Both the position numbers and the translations under genes were made by a program. Shown here piece by piece: positions 11,420 through 23,266 of a stretch of DNA of 64,000 nt; the first letter of the stretch is position 1, and every line of letters begins with the position of its first letter. The notes below the pieces were generated by a model. The model did not search any database. It had not been told where the DNA came from and saw nothing but the letters and a program-made list of their open reading frames with translations. The stretch comes from Aquanectria penicillioides (lineage: Eukaryota > Ascomycota > Sordariomycetes > Hypocreales > Nectriaceae), in NCBI GenBank assembly GCA_003415625.1, contig PYIU01000010.1:434001-498000 (forward strand), written 5' to 3'.

Positions 11420-12449
11420 ATGGAGTGGTTGAAGAGTTTCACTTTGGGCGCTGACCTCAATCCCGAGGCCCTGCTGGAATCGTTCCAGAGCCTCTGGGCC
11501 AATCCAATCGCCTTACGAACTGTCGGCGCCATAGCCGCTGGCGGGTTTATCTTCAAGCTCAATGGCATCCTCAATGACCTAGCTTTTAATAACCTTTCGT
11601 CATCTCGTCTATGGGACTGGGAAAAAGAGATTGTACTCCTTACTGGTGGCAGCAGCGGCATCGGTGAGCAGGTTGTCCATCAGCTCGCTGGACGAGGCAT
11701 CAAGGTGATAGTCTTTGACATCAACGAACCGAAAAAGCCGTTTCCACTCAATGTCAACTTCTACGTGGTCGATATCACATCAAAGGAGGCTGTGAGCTCT
11801 GCGGCAGAGGCGCTGCGGAAGGAAGTGGGCGAGCCAACTGTGCTCATCAATAATGCGGGCATAGGCAACACGCACCCGATACTCTCTGCGAGTGATGAGG
11901 AGAATCGTCAAATTTTCAACGTCAACTCGCTTGCGCACTTCATTATGATTAAAGAATTTGTCCCAAACATGGTCGAGAATGATCACGGTCATATAGTCAC
12001 TATGTCGAGTTTGGCAAGCTTCGCTACCCTCGCTCGAAATGTACCTTACAGCTGCTCAAAGGTAGCTGCAATGGCCTTGCACGAAGGTCTTCGCCAGGAG
12101 CTGGATCACATATACAACGCCAAGCATGTGCGCACTAGGTTCGTAAATCAGCTCCCGTTAAGACAACCCTGATCTTCCCTTGTCCTCGGTTTTGTTGACT
12201 TAGGCTCCTAGCATCATTCATCCGCTTTTTGTACGGACTCCAATGAATACGGAATTCCATCATAAATTTGGCAAAGACGCTTTAGAGGCTGATGCTGTTG
12301 CTGAAAGAATTGTGAAACAAGTTCTCGATGGGAAAAGTGGCCGGGTCATCCTTCCATCACAGATGTGGGTGGCATCTCTGCTTCGAAGTTTGCCTGACTG
12401 GATACAAGAGCGCGTTCGTGGTGCTAGGGCTACTGATCTGGCTAGTTGA
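11420..12449 (+). CDS. Membrane-anchored short-chain dehydrogenase/reductase
   Basis: Two exons (11420-12138 and 12212-12449) give 318 residues. The intron uses the AG at 12211, which restores TSIIHPLFVRTPM, the usual SDR strand 6/7 region. Motifs: TGGSSGIG (residues 75-82) for NAD(P) binding, INNAG (143-147), Ser near 197, and the catalytic YSCSK (Tyr210, Lys214). The N-terminal ~50 residues contain a hydrophobic stretch (TVGAIAAGGFIFKL) suggesting attachment to the ER or lipid droplets. This layout resembles the DHRS3/17-beta-HSD-11 group acting on retinoids, sterols or other lipophilic alcohols. The specific substrate is unknown. An alternative 3' splice site six bases after the branch-like CTTAG (12203) gives a poor C-terminus and was not used. 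Confidence 0.87.
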
Positions 12450-13604
12450 GCTCGGGGCGCTTTCGCAAGTTTCATAGTCCGTTGATAGCCTTCAACATCA
12501 AGTCGGGGTTTTAAGATCATATGCTCAAGTTAAGATGACCCATAGTAGATCCATGACTCCATACGCGCTCATTTCATGGTTGAACATCTTTCAAAAAGGT
12601 TGTGGCTGGTGCATTCGTAGACACCCACGTCCCTCTTACCCAATTGTGTATTGTCGAAGTCTCTTCATAGGAATGCATCGACATGGACGGGGCTTTTCGT
12701 TGCTAGATCCTAAAAGTCTTGGGAGTGGAAAAGTGAAGAAGGTATACCAAGATTGAGATAATCTTGGAAGGAGAAACGCGTGGTAAGATTAAGTTTTTGG
12801 CTACACATGCTAGAAAAAGGCCACTCTACCATTATGATTTGTTGCATTACCATGAAAAGGAAGAAGTAAGCACGACGACCGTTCGGTACAATAATGCGTC
12901 AAGCTGAGCTGCATGCCCCCAGTCTTTCAACCGCAGAGCCGCCGAGATACTCTCGCGCGGTTATGCAAGAAACATAGGTCTATTATCGCGGAGACTCGTC
13001 GTGTCAAACATATGTGGAGCTGAGAATGTGACGAGATAATCGTCGGCCCCCTTTGTGTCTAGCTCTAGCGTTGGTATCAAGTGCACTCATTCCGACTCTT
13101 TTAAGGACCAATTCTACGCCGAAATATAAAAGGCCAGACAGCCCCCACCAAGTTCAGTTGTAGGTAGTATTCCACTCGTTGCGGCAAGCCATCGGTTCGG
13201 ATGAGACTACCACAAAATCAACGGCATCCCAACGCCACTCCCATCAACAAAACGTGATGGCGTGGAGAAAACCCGTGCGCTTCGGAGTAGCTCCGTTACG
13301 TTGGTTACGACATCAACTGCCGATTATTCCGTATTAGCACGCAACCCATACAATGCTGAAGTGGGTAACGTGCCGCACATCCGATTGTAGAGATGAGTGA
13401 CTAATCTAGTTGATACCAGAGGTCATCTCTATCTCTTCAACTTTCACTTATGGTGGATACTGGTTTGGGGATTTCATGGGGCTCCGCGAGCCCCTCCTCG
13501 AAAGTCGGACCACCGAGCCCACGTAAAGATGGGGAGGCTTGAATCCAGATGCTTTGAGATTTCTTCACCAGCCAGTGCTCGACCTGAGGAAACTTCGTTA
13601 CAAT
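12450..13604. other. Intergenic stretch
   Basis: 1.15 kb between the SDR and the broken sugar transporter. It probably contains the transporter's old promoter. No gene is supported. Confidence 0.5.
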
Positions 13605-15225
13605 ATGAGACAAAACACCTATCTTAGAGCCAGTGGCACTTGATTGAATATTCTTCAACTCGCTCTTATTGTTGCCCCCTCTTTTATTCTCTTCGGCTAC
13701 AACTAAGCTGGGTTTGGTGTTCTTCTCAGTCTGAGCGACTGGGTCAAGACGTATCCTCAAATCGATACGGTCCATAGGGAGGGCGCGGAGAAGAACCAAA
13801 AGTCGACCCTACAAGGCTTCATCGTTGCAACATTTGTTATAGGTGCTCTTGTCGGCTCGTTGTCATGCTCGTACACGGGTGATAAGTTTGGTCGCCGGAA
13901 TGTCATCTTCTTTGCTGGACTCTGCACCCTGGTTGGTGAAGCCATCGAGGCCTCGTCGTTTGGCATTGCGCAATTCATTGTAGGAAGGGTCATTGCAGGT
14001 CTCGGCGTTGGACACCTGAGCTCTCTCGTCCCTGTGTGGATCAGCGAGACAACCCCAGCCCAGAACCGAGGCCGTTTTGTCGTTCTGACCGGCGCGTTTA
14101 CGTGTCTAGGCTACCTTATCGAGTCTTGGATAAATCTCGGCTTCTTCCAGTTTCAGACCGGTCCCATCACCTGGCGTCCACCCATTGCAATTTCCACTGC
14201 TATCTCTCTCGTTCTAATCCCTTCGATATACACATTACCGGAAAGCCCCCGTTGGCTTTTGCTCAAGAACAAAACTCGACAAGCGCGATATGTTATCTCT
14301 GCTCTCCACAGATTGTCGGAACATTCGATGGAAGTTGAGGCTGAATTCTCGGGGATTGAACATTTATTAGAAGATGTGGCTCAGAATGTCACTCTGCGTG
14401 ACATGCTAAAGATGGGGGAAGGAAAGGACTTCTATCGGTTTTGCCTCTGTCTGGGCCTTTAGTTCTTTCAGCAAATGTCCGGCGGCAACCTCATCAGTGT
14501 CTACGCAACGATCCCGTTCCAGGAGGATTTGGGGATGAGCAGCGAGACGTCTCGTATTCTCACGGGCGGCGCGTTAAGTTGGAAGTTTGTGTCAACATTC
14601 ATCGCTTTCGTGACAATCGATCGGTTTGGACGCCGCCGTGCTTTTATTCTAATCGGATCTTGCATGTGTGCCTGTATGATTTCACTGGCTATTACCACGT
14701 CACTCACTGGCAATAAGGCAGCCATGATAGCAGCTGGATGCTTTATCTACCTCTACAACATGTCTGTAGCCGTGGGTTTCATGGGTCCTAATTTTCTGTA
14801 TTGTACGGAAGTTGCACCGATTCGCCTTCGAATGGCCATGACCTCTATTTCTACAGCAAACCAGTGGCTTTGGTAAGTGTCGCTCTTGTACCTGCAGACA
14901 TTTCCTAATCTTTTCCAGGGCTTTTGTTGTGGTCATGATCACACCCGTGGCTATTGATACAATTGACTGGGGGCACTACTTGGTCTTCGCTGCAATTTCA
15001 TTCTGCATTTCCATCACAGTGTATCTGTTTTATCCGGAAACAAAAGGACGCAATCTTGCGGAAATTGACATGCCGTTTAGAGAATCGCCGTCGATGTGGC
15101 AGACTGTCAGTTTTGCAAAGAGTCGTCCAATTGGAACGCCACAGGAGTCTTCGCCGGAAAAGGCTTCGGCAGGGCACATTGAGATGGCTAGTCCGACATA
15201 TGGCTCAGAGCATTCCGACAGTTAG
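13605..15225 (+). pseudogene. Sugar transporter (MFS, SP family) with three in-frame stops
   Basis: From ATG 13605 the frame runs 1575 coding bases (exons 13605-14872 and 14919-15225, 524 codons). It gives a complete sugar-porter protein except for TGA at 13641, TAA at 13704 and TAG at 14460. In family context these replace Arg (before LNILQLALIVAPS), Gln (in FGYNxAG) and Gln (in LGLxFFQQMSGGN). Each is one C-to-T change from CGA, CAA or CAG. Motifs kept include GDKFGRR, PESPRWLL, RFGRR and PETKGR. The intron with its GT, branch site and AG is intact, and no frameshift is seen. It would have moved hexoses or related sugars across the plasma membrane. The absence of indels points to recent loss. 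Read-through or strain polymorphism cannot be excluded. Confidence 0.88.
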
Positions 15226-15548
15226 ATGGCAAAGCTACTATGTATCAATTAGAATGAAATTAAAAATTGAACAATATTGACTACATTGTTCTTGACGAGA
15301 GCACCAAAGAGTAGCAAGACGTTGTAGCGTGACACGTCTAGCTGTGTTCATCACTCGTGGGTCGCTGCTAAATGCTTACTTGTTGTATTTATCGGAGTTT
15401 CCCATAATATTTCAATCATCTGACATGGCTCGAGTTTGATAAAGGATGTACTGCCGGGAAGTTATAGTGTAGCACCAATGAGATAGTTGTTTGCAATAAA
15501 ATCGGCAGGAATCAGTCTACCCACACTGGGTACAGAGAAGGATAAAAT
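15226..15548. other. Convergent intergenic gap
   Basis: About 320 AT-rich bases between the 3' ends of the sugar transporter pseudogene and the first FAD oxidase. Expected to hold both polyadenylation regions; nothing else seen. Confidence 0.5.
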
Positions 15549-17182
15549 TTACAACCTAGAAGCATCTCTCTTCTTTTGTGACTCTCTCCACCCGTCAAGG
15601 ATGGAATTCTTCGGACTATCTAGCCTGGCCTGGGTAGTCTGGTAAAGCCTGGGAATGCCCGTGTTCTGGAAGTCTGCACCATCGAGCACCATCGAGGCGA
15701 TGCCCTTGGCAGACAAGAATACCTGTGGCATTCCGTGCCCGGTGAATCCAGCAAGGATAAACTGGTTCTGTCTTCCTGGAACGACGCCCAGATGGGGCAT
15801 GGAATCGGACGAATAGCCCATAACTGTTGGGTAGGGCTGTCAGTGTCGGGGTCACACATGGGATGAGACATGGTTACTCACTTCCTGTCCACACCTTGTC
15901 GGTGTAGGCGCCGCTGTCTTCCCATCCATGGAACACGCGCTGCATAAACCCATCGAAGTAGTTCTTGGCGGGCTCGATCAGATGGGCATCATCAACATTG
16001 TTGTACCAGCTTGGCAGTTCGTGGTAAAACTCGGACCGAGCGCCACCGACAATGATGCTGCCGTCAAGCCTGGGAATTAGATACTCGTAGTATGTCTCTG
16101 ACCAGCGGATCATGTACGAATTTGGCAGAAAGGGTGGTGGGTTCTTAGTTGGCTTGATGTGGCTGCAGATTCCCCGCGCAGGGATAATCTTGTCCGAGAA
16201 CTCGGACAGTAGAGACGAGGTGTAGCCATTTGTCGCGTAGACAATCTTCTTTGCACGCAGCGAGCCTCGAGAGGTTGTCACGGTGAAATAACCCTCTGCA
16301 TCCGGGGTCTTTGTGACGTTTGTGACAGGCGTGTGTGTTTGCACGTTGACGCCGGCGTCGATGGCCTTGGATAGCAGCTGTAGGATGAGTTTGTATGGAA
16401 AGAGATGGCCTGCGGTGTAGGTGATGCAGCCCTTGGCTCCCTTGACGCCCGATAACTACCGGTAATTACGGACACGATTAGCATCGTGATGCATCAGCAT
16501 GGGGACGTGCATCACGTCGTAGAAGCTTACTCGTTCTGCCTCTGCGCCGCTCACAAAGTGCACGTCGTCCATTACTGACAGGCCCTTTTCTCGGAGCATG
16601 TCCACCCCGGCCTTCATCTTTTGACAAATGGCGTCTGTCATCAACGCATCGACGGCACGTGTATACGAGAACTCGCAATCAATAGCCTCATCCTCGATGG
16701 CTTTCTTCACCGCCGCCAAGTTCTTGGCCTCAAATGTCGCACATTCCTCGGCGATTTCAATGCCATGGGTCACGGCCAGGCTGGACGGGCGATTGCAGGG
16801 ATCTGGCTTCAGATGGCCGCCTGTTGATAAGATACAGAGACGGGGTCAGACAAAAAAAAAAAGTCCTGCTAGCGTAAAGCAAAGCAAAAGCGAGGTCTGA
16901 AAAAGACAAGGGCTGGTGATATAACGTACCATTTCGACCGGTCGCGCCAGAGCAGGCCTCGCGAGCTTCGAGAATCACGATACTCGGTGGCGCGGTGCCG
17001 CGGGCCTTGCAGGCGCTGAGGATATGGTAGACGGTCGACACGCCTGCATAGCCGGCACCAATGATACAAATTTCCGCCTGCGAGGGGATCTCGGGCGTAC
17101 TCCTGTAATTGTCGAGGTGGTGTGGAGATGACCTCCAGAAGGAGATCGTGGAGGCGGCCACGGGAAGCGGGGAAGGCGGCAT
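15549..17182 (-). CDS. DAO-type FAD-dependent oxidase, PTS1-type C-terminus (copy 1)
   Basis: Four exons, in transcription order 17182-16930, 16820-16531, 16455-15882 and 15823-15549, for 463 residues. An in-frame ATG 39 bases upstream (17221) is possible. The dinucleotide-binding motif IGAGYAG lies at residues 41-47, and GATGRNGG marks the FAD-contacting loop of this subfamily. Near the C-terminus, WTGIMGYSSDSMPHLG and AGFTGHGMPQVF are the conserved FAD-binding end of DAO-fold oxidases (glycine/sarcosine oxidase and gamma-glutamylputrescine oxidase relatives). The expected reaction is oxidation of a C-N bond to an imine, releasing H2O2. The protein ends in SRL, a strong peroxisomal PTS1 signal. 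It is transcribed divergently from the UNC93-like transporter over a GATA-rich promoter. The substrate is unknown. Confidence 0.9.
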
Positions 17183-17997
17183 GACGTTGATAGGATAGCT
17201 GGCTGACTGGGGTAGAAGCACAGGCTCTTGTGAGGGTTGTCTGATAGTGATAGTGACACTGATATGGAAGAGATAGCTGAGAGGACAGAGTGCACAGAGT
17301 TTGGAGTCGGCTGTTATATGCTGCCTTTTTGCTTGGGGGTTGTACGGAAAAGATCGTCGGCTTTGCAGCTTCGGGGCCCCGATTTGTCAAAAGAGACCTG
17401 TCGCTTGCGAGCCATAGCGCCAAAGCAAAAGCCAAAGCTACAGTGCGATAGCCGGCCCCGGCATGTTATCACACGATCCCTGGATGCGCGGAAGGCCGAC
17501 CAACAGGGACTCTGTGCCGCTGTAGATAAGGGGCTGCGTGTCGTTCTGCAAGCTGATATCGGAGGCGACGTTTTCCCAGCCAACTTGATGCTGCCATCTC
17601 GGGCATGTGCAGGGATCACGCAGGAACCATGCAGTGCGACACCTGGGATGTAGTTGGGGGTTGCTCTGGCCAGCGGTGCCGGCCCGGTGGAATTTTGCAT
17701 ATAACTTGCCGGTGAAGTCTCGAGAATCGTCGTCGAGCAGCGTCGCCTCCGTGACATCTCGTTGCAGTCGACCGTTGCGCGATGCGAGTTGCGGTGGCGC
17801 GTGAGCTGGGGTTTGGCCAGTTTCACCCCGGACGACCGTTTGTTATCTCCCATCTCGATTGAGCCGTCGATTCCCCAGTTTGGGTGGGCGCAGACGAATG
17901 GCATTCTCGCTAATGGTCAGGAATATAAAAATGGTTGCTTTTCGGCTCTTTGCTTTTGCTGCATGTTCCACGATACGCCTCTTTCCCACTCATCACC
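17183..17997. promoter_or_regulatory. Divergent promoter with clustered HGATAR sites
   Basis: 815 bases separate the ATGs of oxidase copy 1 (leftward) and the UNC93-like transporter (rightward). Four GATA cores sit between 17243 and 17275. Three of them match HGATAR: TGATAG at 17242, TGATAG at 17248 and AGATAG at 17271. More HGATAR matches on either strand occur near 17446, 17464, 17524 and 17842. HGATAR is the binding site of AreA/Nit2-type GATA factors, which activate nitrogen-scavenging genes, and paired sites within about 30 bases are typical of functional ones. Regulation is inferred. Confidence 0.55.
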
Positions 17998-19869
17998 ATG
18001 GCTGATTCTGGTTCGCAAGCAAGAGACGACGGCAGCAAAAATCCTGCCACGGCCGATCTGGCAAATGTGCCCAGCTACGTCGAGGATGGAGCGCATGTTA
18101 GTGATATCGACGAGGCGTACCTGAGCGCCCCGTTCTTCACCAAATGCTTCAGGAGCGTGCTATTCCAAATTGTTTTGTTTGGAGCGTAAGTTAAGCAAGC
18201 GTGCGGTGTCAAAGTTCCAATCCATTCTGACGGAAGACCCTCTGTGTAGCCTCTCGTTTGTTGGCCCAGCCATGTCCGATGCCATCTCCAATCTCGGAGG
18301 CGGAGGTCTCTCGAGTCCTTACCTGGCCAACTTGGCCAACTGCCTCAACTACGCGGCTGGATGCATGATTACGCTCTTCGGAGGTCCCTTGATCAACAAG
18401 TTCGGCATCAGATGGTCCTGTGTGATTGCCGCACTGGCTATGCCCCTTGCAGGATCATCGTACTACGCCAACGCCAGATACGATATCCAATGGTACCTGC
18501 TATTTGCGACGGTAGGTTCCAGACACTCCATCCTTCACGAAAACAATCTTTCTAATGTACGACTTCGCAGCTGATCGGAGGCTTCACTTCTGGCTTCCTC
18601 TATGTCGCGGAGACGGCAGCCATGTTGTCATACCCGTTCCAAAACGACCGAGGCTTCTATCTGGGTATGTGAAATCCTGTCCGAGGACGTTGGAACGGCC
18701 TATGCTAACGGCTCAGGTATTTGGTCTGCCATGCGAAACTCTGGAAGCGTCATGGGTGGTGCCATCAACTTTTCTACCAACTACTCCAAGTCCACCACTG
18801 GAGGTATTGCCTGGTCGACGTATCTCATTTTTGTAGGCTTTGGTGAGTCCCTCCTAACCGCCTTGATTAAAAGTTGATGCTAACAGAAGGGTTATAGAAT
18901 GCACTGGTGTAATCTGGGCTTTCCTCTTGTCCCCCACTCGACGCGTTCGACGTCGCGATGGCTCCAAGGTCCCCATGGCTGGCAGCATCAGCTGGAAGCG
19001 AGAGCTGCGCGCTTTGTGGATGCACATGCAGCGCAAGAAGGTCGGCATATTTTAATGCTACGAATGATTTATCTCATTGTTGATCTTGTGTCTTAGACTT
19101 GGCTGGTTTTCATCCCTGCCTTTTACTCGTTCTTCTATGGTGGCACCATGGGCACATACTTGTCGCTGCACTTTTCCGTGAGAGCCCGTGCCATGTCGTC
19201 GCTCATCGTTCGTGAGTAAACGCCAAGCTCCAAATTTGCTTTCCCGACTAACCTCCGTGTTAGCTAGCATCACGATCCCCTCTGTCATTGCTTTCGGAAG
19301 ACTGCTTGATAGCACCCGCTGGTCGCAGCCCAGGAGAGCATCCATTGCCTTCGCCATGTGGGTTATTCCGCAAGCTGCGTGCTTCATCTGGCTCGGAATC
19401 GAGTACCACAAACTCGGCACAGGCAAGGCGGGACTGGACTATGAATTGTATGGTATCTCCAAATCCCTTCATTGTATAGATGCTAATTCATCACAGGCAT
19501 AGCAAGCGTTGGGCTGAGGCCTACCTGCCCTATCTGATTGTGTTTGTTACTGGCTACTTCACCCAGTTATCGCTTTACTGGATTCTTGGCACCTTTTCCA
19601 CCGACGTCGCAGCATCTTCTCGTACAGGTGGCCTATTCCGTGCTTTTGAAACTGCCGGTCAAGCTGTCTCGTACGGTATCAACTCCAGCTCGTCCTCCGA
19701 TCCCCGAATCCCGTTCTATGTCAACTGTGCCGTGCTGGTGCTGACCATCCCCTGCATGTTGATGCTTATCCGGCTAGTTCCAGAGAGGCCCGCAGACACT
19801 GATCTTGATGCTGGAGAAGGTCCGGTGATACAGGGCGTGCCGAAGCTGGATGACAATCAGGTCAACTAA
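17998..19869 (+). CDS. UNC93-like MFS transporter
   Basis: Eight exons: 17998-18185, 18250-18511, 18571-18664, 18717-18842, 18898-19040, 19097-19211, 19264-19447 and 19497-19869. They total 1485 bases and 494 residues, in frame at every junction. The cytosolic N-tail is followed by SPFFTKCFRSVLFQIVLFGA, then GPAMSDAISNLGGGG, a conserved start of fungal UNC93-like (DUF895) proteins. About eleven hydrophobic segments follow. FVTGYFTQLSLYWILGTFS and GGLFRAFETAGQAVSYGINS are also family-typical. The animal homologue assists channel or receptor trafficking; the fungal members are presumed transporters with unknown substrates. Its place between two flavin oxidases, sharing a promoter with one, makes import of their substrate a reasonable guess. 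The family call is firm, the substrate open. Confidence 0.9.
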
Positions 19870-20451
19870 TGGGACAAAGGCCTGTAGGTAATCATCTGAA
19901 GTTGTACGCAAGGACGGTTCGTGTCCTTTGTAGAACTGGAGGAATTTTTCTTACGAGATGAAAAGATATCGATATGATGTATTCCTGCAGGCCATGTCAT
20001 AGAGGAGTAGATTAGTACGAATGACAATTATTGGCGTTGGTTGAAATTGAACGGTGCTCGCATCATTCTCTTGTGTATGCGCAGAGTAATGTAAACCCAT
20101 CTGCGCTGATCGGAGAATCTCCATCCATGTGGCTTCATGCAAAAAAAAAAAAACCTGCTCCAGTCTAGCGAGAAATGCAGCTTAGACAAGTTTGCATTAA
20201 GTCAGAACGCAAGGATGCCGGCATTAGATGCTAGGCAATGTGACGACATGGTACAGGTGCTAGACATGTCAACGTTGCTTCTTTGAACCAAATTTCGACT
20301 TCAGTTTTATGTAAGGCTGCCGATCGTTTCACACCGATGTTTGAGTAAAATGTACCGTGAAAATTGAAATGTGCTTGATTTATATACCAGAAACGTCCAC
20401 TCAGTGTATACCTAATCTACTATCGGACCTGATTACTGACTCAAATTTGCA
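19870..20451. other. Convergent intergenic gap
   Basis: About 580 bases between the 3' ends of the transporter and oxidase copy 2, with a poly-A run near 20141. No gene is seen. Confidence 0.5.
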
Positions 20452-22271
20452 TCACAGCTTGGGACGGCTTCGATCGTCGTTGCAGAATGGCTTCTTGGCA
20501 CTCTCCAGGGTGTTCTTTGTCGCCTCATCAAATATTTTCTTGGCATCTACCTTTTGAAGGGCGCTAATGCGTTCCGGCGTAGCGAAGAACGGCTTCGGCA
20601 GAGGAGGGTGCGGCTCGACCAGGGACGGGATGCTATATTTAGTGCCCAGGGTATCCAAAATCAGTGGTGTGATATGAGCAGTCGAAAGTAGAATTCTTGG
20701 CATGCCTAAAATGATTGTATTAGTGCATGGTTTAAAGGTTCATGGGGTAGATATATTTACCGTGTCCGGAGAATCCGGCTGCCACAAAGTGTCCGGGACG
20801 ATCGGGAATGGCTCCTACAAAGGGGAAACCGTCAATGCTCACCGAATCAACTGTTCATGTCTTTAGTATATGATTTCAGATGCTGTAATATAAATGAAAA
20901 CTTACCACCAGACCAACAGCCGCCCTGGTTAAGAGGAAGCGCAAACTCAGCAGTGCTAGCTCCTGGCCAGCCAACAATGTCTGACGCAGGCCAAGACTTG
21001 TAAAATTCTGGAACACCCTCAAACTGCTTATCCTCTTCATCGTTCTGGTAGCACTTTTCAGGTTGATGCGCGAGGACTGCTCTCCCTCCACCGATGATAA
21101 TGTTGTTGTAAGGAGGAGGCAGTTGGAGATGGTAGTTCTGAGTTTGTTAGCTATTGAATCTGCCTTTACTCTGATAGGTGTGAGATACGAACATTGACAA
21201 CGCTGTCCCAGTGCTGGGCACCGGTGTGTTTAATGAAGCCCTCGGGAGCCTTGATGGAAGCCAAAGTTGCTCTGTCTCCGTAAATGAGGTTGCCAAACTC
21301 GGGCAACAAGTGCGATGCCCATCGGTTAGTAGTGTGTATCACGGTCTTTGCTTTCACGGCTCCTCTCGGAGTCTGGACCGTGATCCAGCCCTCGGCGTCT
21401 CGATCTGAGACGCTCTCAGCTGGAGTGTGCGCTTGAAGATTCAGATTACCTGCTGCCAGGACAATGCGAAGCAGAGCATGAACGAATTTGTAAGGCCAAC
21501 TGAGAGCTGTGAGTAACCTTGAGAAAATTTGGGTTCGCGTTAGGCACTCACATTTGGCCTGCAGGGTGCACCACCGCTCCAAGGCAAGCCTTCATCTGGG
21601 TGTACTCCTCTGCCTCCTTGAGATCTTCAATCACCCTGCAAACCTTGACCACCTCGTTATCTTCGCCATGGTCTCTCTTCATGGCGTCATAGGCGCCCTT
21701 GAGCCGGGTCCATGCCTCCTCTGACATGGCGGCATCGAAGGTCTCGCCAACCTTGAGGCATACTTCCTCAGCAAAACCCTCCTCAGCAGCGAGTTCCTGG
21801 AATGCAGGAAGATGGGCCATTTCATGTTTAATGAGATCCATCGCAACTTCAGGTCCGAATCTGTCGGACCATCGCGAGTAGCGTGAGTAGGCATGAGGTC
21901 TCAGCTGTCCACCTGGATTCATTCATCTCGTGTTAATTGTAAATATTCATAGGTATGCATGAGGCTTACCATTTCGACCCGTCGACGATCCACAAATATC
22001 CCGCGCCTCTAGCAACAGCATTTGAGGCTTTACGGCGCTATCTTTAGTGTGCTTGAGTTTCAGTCGGTTAGAGCGTACGTGGCGTACCTGATGGAACGCC
22101 AAACCTCACCTTGTACAGCCAGTAGGCCGTCGTAGCTCCCGCATACCCACTACCAACAATTACAATGTCAGTCTCCTTTGGCAGTTCCTCGGTGGATCGA
22201 AAGTTTCGAAGCGAGGACTTGGCACCCTCGATCCAATAGGACTTGGTTGGGTTGGCGATTGGCAGTGGCAT
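20452..22271 (-). CDS. DAO-type FAD-dependent oxidase, PTS1-type C-terminus (copy 2)
   Basis: Seven exons, in transcription order 22271-22110, 22051-21970, 21912-21552, 21499-21193, 21137-20906, 20850-20761 and 20705-20452. They total 1488 bases and 495 residues. The FAD motif VGSGYAG is at residues 39-45, and STGRNGGQ matches the loop of copy 1. The C-terminal part carries NNIIIGGGR, GFPFVGAIPDRPGHFVAAGF and GHGMPR. This copy is clearly divergent from copy 1: different exon number, and an insert around DEEDKQFEG. So it is not a recent duplicate and probably takes a different amine or amino acid. It ends in PKL, an accepted PTS1 variant, implying peroxisomal location with catalase. It is divergent from the HAD hydrolase gene. 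Start 22271 is preferred to the in-frame ATG at 22349 because homologous sequence begins there. Confidence 0.88.
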
Positions 22272-23266
22272 TGCGACGGAAAAATTGGGGGTCGTTCTTC
22301 GGCTGTGAGGTTGGGTATCATAAGGTTGATGGTGAGAATTGTTTATCAATCAGTTGAGGCTGGCATCAGCTCTTTAAGTTCTACTAATGTTTGAAGTAAT
22401 AATTTGCAAACAATGCGGTCCGGGCCGGTCGCCGGGTCCGTAAAATTCTCGTCGGATTCCACGCTCCAAGGCGTCCGTGTCGCTTGTTTTGGTTGATGAG
22501 TTGCAATAGTTGCCCGAGTCTTCTTTGAGTATCATGAGGGAACCTTGATAGTCATTTTACTAAGCTAAACATTCGTCAACCTATCCTTTATCTATAGGTA
22601 GAATCAAGAACGAAAAGGGGCAGAATAGCTATCAATAGTGGTGTTGGTTAGATGTCGGATAAGCGGGACCCGTAGTGATTTTTTATTATTCTTCTGGTTC
22701 TGCAATATCTCTTCTTCCGTCTTGCCTACATAAATCATGTAGATATTACACAATAGAGACCGATAGCAGCGATAACACAGCATTTCGCAACAAAGCGAGC
22801 TACAGGACATCGACATGGTTGCGGCACAAAATTCCTACAGTGACGAAATGACGCGGCCTGTGCCGCTCCACTCTCAGACAACATCAGATAGCAGCATCCG
22901 ATAAGACCTCCTCAAATTATACGGATAACGTCTCGGAGATCGACAAAAGGGGCATTAGGGGAGATCTCCGAGCCGGCCCCTTACCCCTCATTGCAGTTGC
23001 TATTGCATTTCCCGGTGGGAATTTACAGCAGGTTGCCGGTGAATGATAAGCCTTCGTGTTCCGGATCAGCTCCCGAACTCGTGGGAGTGGAACCGACATG
23101 CGGGGAACAACAAAGGTGCCTTGTTGCTTCATGCGTCACTTCCCAGAAGCCTTATATTTCGTGCAGCACCTGGTAACTATTTGAGCAGCGTCTCTCGCGG
23201 GCGCAATCATTCGTCACCGCTCACTTTATCTACATCCTTGTCCGTTATCTCGTTAAATTCTGTGCC
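22272..23266. promoter_or_regulatory. Divergent promoter, GATA-rich
   Basis: 995 bases between the ATGs of oxidase copy 2 and the HAD gene. HGATAR matches on either strand occur near 22587, 22759, 22769, 22886, 22899, 23046, 23224 and 23245, with a close pair at 22886 and 22899. This parallels the other oxidase promoter and supports shared nitrogen control. The sites were found by eye, so the count is approximate. Confidence 0.45.

Noticed and set aside
15549..22271. The two DAO-type oxidases as a recent tandem duplication
   Set aside because: Exon counts (4 versus 7), intron positions and much of the sequence differ; they are old paralogues or separately recruited.
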